Below, piece after piece: positions 57,959 through 64,000 of a stretch of DNA of 64,000 bases. Source of the stretch: Brevibacterium ravenspurgense (lineage in GTDB: Bacteria > Actinomycetota > Actinomycetes > Actinomycetales > Brevibacteriaceae); assembly GCF_001584615.1 (NCBI RefSeq), contig NZ_LQQC01000010.1:496001-560000 (forward strand), read 5' to 3'. The notes beneath the pieces are model-generated. The model was not told the origin of the DNA, made no database searches, and saw only the letters and a program-made list of their open reading frames with translations. Position numbers and translations under genes: made by a program. How positions within the stretch are numbered: the first letter of the stretch is position 1; each line of letters begins with the position of its first letter.

Positions 57959-58956
57959 CTGAAACCACTATGACCCCGACTGCCGATGAACCGTGTGCCC
58001 CCGACCCGTCCCACGCCATCGCTCTCGACGTCGCGACGACGCTTGCCGGCACACTCAAGGCACTCGCTGACCCTCTGCGGCTGCGGATGCTCTCAGCGAT
58101 CAGCACTGATCCGCGTGGAGAGTCATGTGTCTGCGACCTTGCAGAGCTTGCCGATGTTTCTCAGCCAACTGTCTCTCATCATTTGAAAGTGCTGAAGACA
58201 GTGGGGCTGCTTGACTCTCAACGTCGCGGCACCTGGGTCTGGTACTCGATTGCCGCTGGTCGCCAGGCCGCTGTGAGCGCTCTGCTGGAGGGGTTCGCCC
58301 CCGCCGTCATCGCACCAAACCCGCCGCCCGAGGCAACAATGGTGGGCAGTGCCGTCGACGTCGATGCCCACATCAGCCGTTTGGCCGCAGACCTTTCGGC
58401 AACGTCGGCTGGTGTGTCGCCAGAGACCGTCACCGGCATCGTGCGCGATTCCCACACAGCGCTTGCTCGATCGGCGAAAACCACTCGCTGCCTCATCCCC
58501 TTGACCGAGCGCTTCGCGAAGCAGCGCTTGGCTGACATCACCCGGGACCGAGCCAGCGCACCTCCGCAGGTCCTCTTCATCTGTGTCGCCAATGCAGGCC
58601 GGTCCCAACTCGCCGCGGCCCTGACACGTCACTTATCCGGAGGTAAGGTCATCGCCCGCTCCGCAGGTTCGACTCCCGCGGCCGGAATCAACCCGAACGT
58701 CGCCGAACTCATCGGCAACCTGGACGGAGAGAACGTCGGGGAACTGTTCCCAAAGCCGTTGACCGATGACGCGATTCGTGCGGCTGATGTCGTGATCACG
58801 ATGGGCTGCGGCGACGCCTGCCCCATCGTGTCCGGGCTGCGCTACGAGGATTGGGCAGTCGCGGACCCAGCACTGGCCTCTCCTGAAACAGCGACACTCA
58901 TCCGCGACGATCTTGCGACCCGCGTCCAGGCCCTACTCGATTCCCTTACCAGCTGA
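57955..58956 (+). CDS. arsR-arsC: ArsR repressor fused to arsenate reductase domain
   Basis: 333 residues in three parts. Residues ~20-110 form an ArsR winged helix with the As(III)-binding signature SCVCDLAELADVSQPTVSHH. Residues ~135-195 are a helical bundle like that preceding some actinobacterial ArsC proteins (VDAHISRLAADLS...ERFAKQRL). Residues ~205-333 are a low-molecular-weight phosphatase/ArsC domain with the CX5R loop CVANAGRS and the redox pair in MGCGDACP. Both activities look intact, so one polypeptide could sense arsenite and reduce arsenate. It is translationally coupled to acr3. Confidence 0.9.
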   Translation: MTETTMTPTADEPCAPDPSHAIALDVATTLAGTLKALADPLRLRMLSAISTDPRGESCVCDLAELADVSQPTVSHHLKVLKTVGLLDSQRRGTWVWYSIAAGRQAAVSALLEGFAPAVIAPNPPPEATMVGSAVDVDAHISRLAADLSATSAGVSPETVTGIVRDSHTALARSAKTTRCLIPLTERFAKQRLADITRDRASAPPQVLFICVANAGRSQLAAALTRHLSGGKVIARSAGSTPAAGINPNVAELIGNLDGENVGELFPKPLTDDAIRAADVVITMGCGDACPIVSGLRYEDWAVADPALASPETATLIRDDLATRVQALLDSLTS

Positions 58957-58976
58957 TCGAAAGAGAGACCGCCCCT

Positions 58977-59387
58977 ATGACTGACCACAAACCCTCTGTC
59001 TTATTCGTGTGCGTCCACAACGCTGGCCGTTCCCAAATGGCAGCCGGCTACCTGCGCCATTATGCGGGCAGCCGCATCGAAGTCCGCTCAGCAGGATCCG
59101 TCCCGGCCGAACACATCAACCCCATCGCGGTCGAGGCGATGAGCGAAGACGGCATCGACATCTCCGCCGAGCAGCCGAAAGTTCTCACAGACGAGGCTGT
59201 GCAGGACTCAGACGCGGTCATCACCATGGGCTGTGGCGACGCATGCCCCTTCTTCCCGGGAAAGCGCTACGAGGACTGGGAACTCGATGACCCAGCAGGC
59301 CAGGGCATCGAAGCGGTTCGCCTGATCCGCGACAACATCAAGACCCGCATCGAGGCACTCGTGGCTGACTTACTCGGTCAAGATTGA
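58977..59387 (+). CDS. arsC: arsenate reductase (LMW-phosphatase type)
   Basis: 136 residues. Reduces arsenate to arsenite for export by Acr3. The P-loop CVHNAGRSQMAAGYL begins at Cys12, and MGCGDACP carries the resolving cysteines. It is closely similar to the reductase part of the upstream fusion, but with His in the P-loop where the fusion has Ala. The electron donor (mycothiol/mycoredoxin or thioredoxin) is not decidable here. It lies 20 nt after the fusion gene with GAAAGAGAG upstream. Confidence 0.95.
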   Translation: MTDHKPSVLFVCVHNAGRSQMAAGYLRHYAGSRIEVRSAGSVPAEHINPIAVEAMSEDGIDISAEQPKVLTDEAVQDSDAVITMGCGDACPFFPGKRYEDWELDDPAGQGIEAVRLIRDNIKTRIEALVADLLGQD

Positions 59388-59398
59388 GGGGGCACCGA

Positions 59399-60457
59399 AT
59401 GACTGATGTCGTAGTCATCGGCGGTGGGCAGGCCGGCCTCGCCGCTGGATATTTTCTTCGCAGAGCAGGTCTCGAATTCGTGATTCTCGACGACCACGCC
59501 GGCCCCGGTGGAGCCTGGCAGCACGGGTGGCAGTCGTTGCGTCTGTTTTCACCCGCCGAATACAGTCCACTGCCAGGCTGGCCGATGCCTGCGCAGAAGG
59601 GCGAGTCATTTCCCACCGCCGATCATGTCGTTGACTACCTGACCCGGTACGAACACCGTTACGATTTACCCGTTCAACGCCCGGTCCACGTCAGCAATGT
59701 CTACCAGGGCCGGGGGCAGCTGTTCGTCGATACCGATACCGGCACCCTGGAGACCACGGCGGTCATCAGCGCCACCGGAACATGGCAACGCCCCTATGTC
59801 CCTCACTATCCGGGCTGTGAGGATTTCACGGGACGACAGCTGCACACCGTTGAATACGATTCGCCCGAGGACTACACCGACCAACGGGTCGTCATCGTCG
59901 GCGGTGGGAACTCCGCCGCCCAGATCGTCTCGGAAGTCTCGACCGTGGCGCAGACACTGTGGGTGACGCAGCGCCGACCACGGTTCATGCCTGATGACGT
60001 CGATGGACGAGTGCTTTTCGATGTTGCCACCGCCCGCGAGGCGGCCCAGCGGGCCGGGCGCGACCACGATGGCGTGTCGGGGCTCGGCGATATCGTCATG
60101 GTCCCGCCCGTTCGGGCTGCACGCGATCGTGGCGACCTGAGCGCCTCGCCGATGTTCGAACGATTGACCTCGACTGGGGTTTCGTGGGCCGACGGCAGTG
60201 AGTACAGCTGTGATGCCATCATCTGGTGCACCGGCTTCAAACCACACCTCAAGCATCTCAAGGGTCTCGAATTGACCTGGGAGAACGGGCATCCAGTCAC
60301 CGCGGGAACTCGAAGCATCGATGTTCCTGGTCTGCACCTGTTGGGGTATGGCGATTGGACGGGGTTTTCCTCCGCGACCATCATCGGTGCCGCCCGCACA
60401 GCGAAGTCTGCGGTCGCGGACGTGAGCGAATACGTGCGAAGCACTCAAGCACAGTAG
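59399..60457 (+). CDS. arsO: ArsO-like flavin-dependent monooxygenase
   Basis: 352 residues. FAD-binding VVIGGGQAGLAAGYFLRRAG at the N-terminus, a second Rossmann motif VVIVGGGNSAAQIVSE (about 165-180) for NADPH, and a C-terminal GYGDWTGFSSATIIGAARTAK segment identify the flavoprotein monooxygenase group found in ars operons as ArsO. Its exact substrate in arsenic metabolism is not established. The ATG at 59399 has GAGGGGG upstream and starts 11 nt after arsC. Confidence 0.88.
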   Translation: MTDVVVIGGGQAGLAAGYFLRRAGLEFVILDDHAGPGGAWQHGWQSLRLFSPAEYSPLPGWPMPAQKGESFPTADHVVDYLTRYEHRYDLPVQRPVHVSNVYQGRGQLFVDTDTGTLETTAVISATGTWQRPYVPHYPGCEDFTGRQLHTVEYDSPEDYTDQRVVIVGGGNSAAQIVSEVSTVAQTLWVTQRRPRFMPDDVDGRVLFDVATAREAAQRAGRDHDGVSGLGDIVMVPPVRAARDRGDLSASPMFERLTSTGVSWADGSEYSCDAIIWCTGFKPHLKHLKGLELTWENGHPVTAGTRSIDVPGLHLLGYGDWTGFSSATIIGAARTAKSAVADVSEYVRSTQAQ

Positions 60458-60773
60458 CTGCCGCGATACCAATGCGGATCGAGTACTGCTTCGGCTGGCG
60501 CTACAGTGGACGGGACAGCCCTGGAACCTGACATCAGGATCGAGTTATCAGCCCACCGGCACCAAAGAGCAATGCTGCCATCACAATTGCCATAGCAGGA
60601 TATCCCCCCAGCAGACCGGCTCAAGCGGGTCCGGCCACAGCGACGAGCGACTCCTGGAAGAACTCGTCGATGCACATGAGCCCATCATCCCTTGGGCAGC
60701 CCCATGCAGCCGGCGGCCCGTTGAATATTGCGCCCCTCAGTGCACACACGCCCCCTTAGAGACAGGCATGAAG
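60458..60773. other. gene-free region between the ars operon and tRNA-Arg(CCG)
   Basis: No complete gene is recognised in this ~316-nt stretch. One frame around 60650-60760 reads like a short coding remnant (DERLLEELVDAHEPIIPW), but it has no start, partner or family I recognise. It is probably the scar at the distal edge of the ars insertion. I see no copy of the tRNA 3' end that would mark an attachment site. Confidence 0.5.
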
Positions 60774-60812
60774 AAGGTCCCTGATCAACGTTTCCGTTAG
60801 ATCAGGGACCTT
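60774..60812 (-). terminator. terminator after tRNA-Arg(CCG)
   Basis: A perfect 13-bp stem AAGGTCCCTGATC/GATCAGGGACCTT with a 13-nt loop, 7 nt beyond the tRNA 3' end on the minus strand, followed by CTTCTTCATG. Confidence 0.8.
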
Positions 60813-60818
60813 ATCTCG

Positions 60819-60891
60819 TGCCCGCGACAGGATTCGAACCTACGACCTTCTGCTCCGGAGGCAGACGCTCTATCCACTGAGCTACGCGGGC
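60819..60891 (-). tRNA. tRNA-Arg (anticodon CCG)
   Basis: A 73-nt cloverleaf. Acceptor GCCCGCG pairs with CGCGGGC, the anticodon loop CTCCGGA gives CCG, and the T-arm is CGTAGGTTCGAATCCTG. Discriminator A; CCA is not encoded. It is co-oriented with argS 4.2 kb downstream, with the ars operon in between. Confidence 0.96.
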
Positions 60892-60934
60892 GAAAAGCTC
60901 TCCAACTGTATCACGCGTCAGAAAGCCGAAAGGA

Positions 60935-61885
60935 TCAGTGACCCTTGATCATTTTGCGAGCCGGCACATACTCCCAGTGCCACGGCTCGTACTTGCTGGA
61001 CTTAGCCCAATCGGGGTTTTCCCAGCCGTACTCGCCTGCGTGAGCGACAAGCCAGTCGTACTGCTGGCCGCTGGCAGTTTCGGCGCCACCGCCGAAGTCA
61101 ACGGCAATGCCCCAGCCGTGCATCGAGGTGCCGGGCTTGGCAGCAAGTCCGGGCTTGGAAGCGGCAACTGCCTGCTGCGATCCGATGGGACGGTAGCTGT
61201 CGGTGACCTCGAGTTCTTTGCGGGTGTCCGCCTTGTAGGCGGCGTTCATCTGAGCAAAGGCGACTGCTGCGTCAGCGCGGAGCTTGTGCCCGCCCTTGCC
61301 GATCTTGCACATCCAGTCATCCGGGAGCTCTCCATTCTTGGCTTCGCCCGTCGGCGCTTCACCGGAGCAGCCTGGAAGCGCAGTGCGCTCAATGGTGCGC
61401 GAAGCCGCGTGGGCCTTGCCGCCCTCAGAGCTCAGAACACCGCCGGACAGGCTGCTGTCCTGACCTGAGGTCGAATCGCCACCCTGACCGCCGGCGCCGT
61501 CAACGGCTTCTGCGCGCAGACCGTCCGGTGCATCGCCGAACGCTTCAGCCTTCGCGTAGGCAGACGACCCCAGGCTGGAGCTCATGACAGCGAAGCCACC
61601 GCCGATCACGCCGAGTGCTGCGACTGCAGCGACAGACGAACCGGCAAGGCGGCGGCGCATGCGGTAGGCGCGAAGACGAGAACCGTCGGATCCGCGAACA
61701 GTCGCGGCGGCAACAGGAGCGGTGACAGCCGGCGCAAGGGCTGTATCGGAAGCATGCGCTTCAGCAACTGCAGGTGCGGCCTCGGGGCGGCGCATAAAGC
61801 TGAACTTGGCGCGACGTGCAGAGCGCTTCTCTGCGCGGCGAATGTCGCGTCGGCGCATAGGCTGGCCGTTCGATCCTGCGTCCAC
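60935..61885 (-). CDS. D-alanyl-D-alanine carboxypeptidase, M15 (VanY/DacB-like)
   Basis: 316 residues. Trims D-Ala from peptidoglycan stem peptides outside the membrane. The cytoplasmic N-terminus is very basic (MRRRDIRRAEKRSARRAKF). A single membrane or signal-anchor helix follows (SSVAAVAALGVIGGGFAVM, about 82-100), then a disordered Gly/Ser linker and the M15 domain with zinc ligands in SMHGWGIAVDFGG and EPWHWEYV. The GTG start at 61885 has GGAGG upstream. The paired TAACG boxes upstream suggest envelope-stress or division control. Confidence 0.9.
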   Translation of the reverse strand: MDAGSNGQPMRRRDIRRAEKRSARRAKFSFMRRPEAAPAVAEAHASDTALAPAVTAPVAAATVRGSDGSRLRAYRMRRRLAGSSVAAVAALGVIGGGFAVMSSSLGSSAYAKAEAFGDAPDGLRAEAVDGAGGQGGDSTSGQDSSLSGGVLSSEGGKAHAASRTIERTALPGCSGEAPTGEAKNGELPDDWMCKIGKGGHKLRADAAVAFAQMNAAYKADTRKELEVTDSYRPIGSQQAVAASKPGLAAKPGTSMHGWGIAVDFGGGAETASGQQYDWLVAHAGEYGWENPDWAKSSKYEPWHWEYVPARKMIKGH

Positions 61886-61938
61886 GATCCTCCCTCAGAA
61901 AAACATTCACGGATGCACCGTCATCGACGGCACTCGAT

Positions 61939-61965
61939 GTTACAGCAGTGTAACGACCAATAACG
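61939..61965 (-). promoter_or_regulatory. GTTACA/TGTAAC palindrome and repeated TAACG boxes
   Basis: GTTACA-gcag-TGTAAC (61939-61954) is a perfect 6-bp inverted repeat. TAACG occurs at 61951-61955 and again at 61961-61965, one helical turn apart, about 55-80 nt upstream of the carboxypeptidase start. The arrangement recalls response-regulator sites such as those bound by MtrA at cell-wall hydrolase genes; the regulator is inferred only. Confidence 0.4.
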
Positions 61966-62040
61966 ATCTTCACAATTCTGTTACGCAACGAGCGTGTTGA
62001 TCACAGGCAGATCACCGCCGAGACGCACTTCACATCCTCA

Positions 62041-63090
62041 TCAGCTGGCCGACTCGCGCTGCATTGCATCGCGAACCTCACCCACGAGCTCCTCGAGCAC
62101 ATCCTCAAGGAACAGCACGCCGACCGGCTTGCCCTTTGCACTCATGACGCAGCCGACATGATTGCCGGCTTCCTGCATGCGCTGCAGAGCATCTTCGATT
62201 TCGTCATCAGCCGAAATCGTGACAAGCGAACGGAAGCGCTTCGAGGGCACGGGCTTTTCATAGTCGACTTCGTCCTCGACATAGAGGATGTCCTTGACGT
62301 GAAGGTAGCCATCGGGCGTGCCATCAGCACCGAGCACAATGAATCGCGAAAAGCCCTTCTGCCCCACCAGGCTGGAAATCCGCTCCGGAGTCACATCTGC
62401 TGCGACAGTGACGACCTTCTGAATGGGAACCATGACATCGGAGGCCTTTTTGTCCGAGAACTCCAAAGCTCCCTTGAGCAGCCCGCCTTCGTCGGCCAAC
62501 AGACCTTCGCGTTTGGATTCGGCGACGATCGCCTGGACTTCTTCGACTGTGTAGGCAGCATTGACATCATCGCGCGGAGTGATTCCGCACAGCTTCAGCA
62601 GCGCATTGGAGAAAGTGTTGAGCGGATGGATGACAAAGCCGAAGATCTTCGACAACACCACCAGCGGCGGTGTCAAAAGCAGCACCGCATGCTTTGCTTC
62701 CGCCAAGGCAATGTTCTTCGGAATCATTTCGCCGACGACCACGTGCAAGAACGTCACGATGGAGAGCGCAATCGCGAAGCCGATGGCACTCGCGGCAGCC
62801 GGAGGAATCTTCATCCACTCGAGCGGACCCGCCAAGAGGTGATGAATAGCCGGCTCAGCAACGTTGCCGAGCATTAGGGAGCAGACCGTAATGCCCAGCT
62901 GGCAGATCGCCAGCATAAGAGACACGTGTTCCATCGCGTACAGCGCGGTCTTAGCCGAGCGACGCCCCTGATCAGCCAAGGGCTCAATCTGCGATCGACG
63001 TGCCGACACAACGCTGAATTCAGCAGCCACAAAGAAGGCATTGCCCAAAATGAGGACGACAAGCCACAGAAGTCCCAACCAGTCGTTCAC
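62041..63090 (-). CDS. CNNM/CorC-family membrane protein with CBS domains
   Basis: 349 residues. The N-terminal DUF21 (CNNM) transmembrane domain spans about 1-185 (LGLLWLVVLILGNAFFVAAEF, SLMLAICQLGITVCSLMLGN, ALSIVTFLHVVVGEMIPKNIAL). Two CBS repeats follow (DVMVPIQKV, ... EIEDALQRMQEAG). It stops soon after the second CBS motif and lacks the C-terminal CorC/HlyC transporter-associated domain. The family is linked to Mg2+/Co2+ homeostasis. It overlaps the upstream paralogue by 4 nt. Confidence 0.92.
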   Translation of the reverse strand: MNDWLGLLWLVVLILGNAFFVAAEFSVVSARRSQIEPLADQGRRSAKTALYAMEHVSLMLAICQLGITVCSLMLGNVAEPAIHHLLAGPLEWMKIPPAAASAIGFAIALSIVTFLHVVVGEMIPKNIALAEAKHAVLLLTPPLVVLSKIFGFVIHPLNTFSNALLKLCGITPRDDVNAAYTVEEVQAIVAESKREGLLADEGGLLKGALEFSDKKASDVMVPIQKVVTVAADVTPERISSLVGQKGFSRFIVLGADGTPDGYLHVKDILYVEDEVDYEKPVPSKRFRSLVTISADDEIEDALQRMQEAGNHVGCVMSAKGKPVGVLFLEDVLEELVGEVRDAMQRESAS

Positions 63091-64000
63091 AGCGCCGTCC
63101 TCGAATAGTCGGGGATCATGCGCAGACGCTCAATCCGGTGCCCCATCATCCGCTCGACCACAAGGTCAGCGCCGTCAATGCTGATGCGCGCACCGACCTT
63201 GGGAATTTCACCCAAGCGATAGAGAACGAGTCCGGCCATGGTCTCGTAGTCAGAGTCCGAGGGAATCTCCATACCGGTGGCCTCCACTACCTCGTCCGGA
63301 CGCATCATGCCCGGCACGATCCACGAGCCGTCACGAGCGGGCCGCACCATAACGCGCAGTCGGTCGTGCTCATCCGCGACTTCGCCGACAAGCTCCTCGA
63401 CCACGTCTTCCAGCGTCACAAGACCAGCAGTGCCCCCGTATTCGTCAATGACGACGGCAACCTGGTTCCCTTCCTGCCTCAGAAGCAGGAGGAGAGGCTC
63501 CAGTTCCAAAGTGTCAGGCACCTCGCGCAGCTCCGACATAAGACCACCGGCGTAGGCGTCCTCACGCTTGCTGAAGGGAACGGCGATCGCGTGCTTGACA
63601 TGCACAACGCCGACGATGTCATCGCGCGAGTCCCCCGCCACCGGGAAACGCGAAAAGCCAGTCGAGCGGGCCTGCGCGATGATGTCGGCAGCAGTGGAGT
63701 CCTTATTGACAGACACCATGCGCGTGCGCGGAGTCATGATGTCCTCTGCGGTGAGTTCAGAAAAGCTCAGGGTGCGGGCCACGAGGTCGGCCGTCTGCTC
63801 ATCAATTGCGCCTTCGTCAGCAGAGTGCCGAACAAGCGCGGTCAGTTCGTCAGCCGACCGACCCGCTGAAGACTCTTCCTGCGGCTCAATTCCCATAGAG
63901 AGCAGCGCCTTATTCGCCGACCCGTTGAGGAACGCAATAACCGGCTTGAAGGCAACCGAAAAGAAATACTGAAACGGAACAGCGATCTTCGCTGCCGCCA
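63087..64000 (-). CDS. CNNM/CorC-family protein with CBS and CorC_HlyC domains, partial
   Basis: The reading frame continues to the window edge (AAKIAVPFQYFFSVAFKPVIAFLNG...), so the 5' end and most of the DUF21 membrane domain are missing. Visible are two CBS motifs (LTAEDIMTPRTRMV; the second preceding EDVVEELVGEVADEHDR) and a complete C-terminal CorC_HlyC domain (GSWIVPGMMRPDEVVEATG...). The ATG at 63896 is internal and not the true start. It is translationally coupled to the shorter paralogue; the two may form a heterodimer. Confidence 0.92.
   Translation of the reverse strand, partial: AAAKIAVPFQYFFSVAFKPVIAFLNGSANKALLSMGIEPQEESSAGRSADELTALVRHSADEGAIDEQTADLVARTLSFSELTAEDIMTPRTRMVSVNKDSTAADIIAQARSTGFSRFPVAGDSRDDIVGVVHVKHAIAVPFSKREDAYAGGLMSELREVPDTLELEPLLLLLRQEGNQVAVVIDEYGGTAGLVTLEDVVEELVGEVADEHDRLRVMVRPARDGSWIVPGMMRPDEVVEATGMEIPSDSDYETMAGLVLYRLGEIPKVGARISIDGADLVVERMMGHRIERLRMIPDYSRTAL

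Noticed and set aside
60445-60675. Short minus-strand frame in the gene-free region beside the ars operon
   Set aside because: No ribosome binding site, family resemblance or conserved motif; treated as non-coding.
60458-60891. Attachment-site duplication of the tRNA-Arg(CCG) 3' end
   Set aside because: I looked for a second copy of the 3' tRNA sequence around 56.6-56.8 kb and 60.4-60.8 kb and found none; no integrase gene is in the window either.

Overview
The window is a contiguous piece of an Actinomycetota chromosome, most likely from a member of the Micrococcales or a relative. The evidence is the high GC content, frequent GTG starts, an actinobacterial-type ileS T-box, NucS/EndoMS, paired ClpP1/ClpP2, a group II truncated haemoglobin, an actinobacterial Rho with a long disordered insert, a MurA with Asp in place of the active-site Cys, and the gene order argS-lysA-hom-thrC-thrB / rho-prfA-prmC-sua5-wecA / atpIBEFHAGDC-DUF2550-murA. 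No prophage, CRISPR array or intact insertion sequence is visible. Genus cannot be fixed from the sequence alone.

Left part (1-14 kb): the 5' part of ileS with its T-box leader, an SDR oxidoreductase, an archaeal-style valS, the proteostasis set clpX, clpP2, clpP1 and tig, an OpgB/LtaS-like phosphoglycerol transferase, an intergenic stretch with degenerate short repeats, and a YuiF/NhaC-type transporter. 14-24 kb: tRNA-Gly and tRNA-Pro, rpiB, pepN, an MscS channel, glbO, two hot-dog thioesterases, ettA, a lipoprotein and an SSB paralogue. 24-36 kb: an operon of two dynamin-like GTPases, a PiT phosphate transporter, tRNA-Arg(TCT), a thiolase, a large DivIVA/Scy-like coiled-coil protein, a small zinc-ribbon-like protein divergent from nucS, and a pirin.

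From 35 to 56.6 kb almost everything runs on the minus strand: argS, aspartate-family amino acid synthesis (lysA, hom, thrC, thrB), translation and transcription termination (rho, prfA, prmC, sua5), wecA, the complete F1Fo ATP synthase, DUF2550 and murA. Many of these genes overlap by 1-4 nt, implying translational coupling.

Between argS and a co-oriented tRNA-Arg(CCG) lies a plus-strand arsenic resistance operon (56.8-60.5 kb): acr3, an arsR-arsC fusion gene, arsC and an arsO-like flavoprotein, preceded by two abutting palindromes that look like ArsR operators. This is the clearest accessory insertion. The right end holds an M15 D,D-carboxypeptidase with TAACG-type boxes upstream and two overlapping CNNM/CorC-family genes, the second cut by the window edge.

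A recurring signal is a -10-like hexamer 6-9 nt before the start codon, with no Shine-Dalgarno sequence (valS, rpiB, yuiF, nucS, argS, the lipoprotein gene and others), which points to leaderless transcripts. I see no clearly new multi-gene system. The best candidates for closer work are the dynamin pair, the ArsR-ArsC fusion operon, the Scy-like coiled-coil protein and the repeat-flanked intergenic block at 11.9-12.2 kb.
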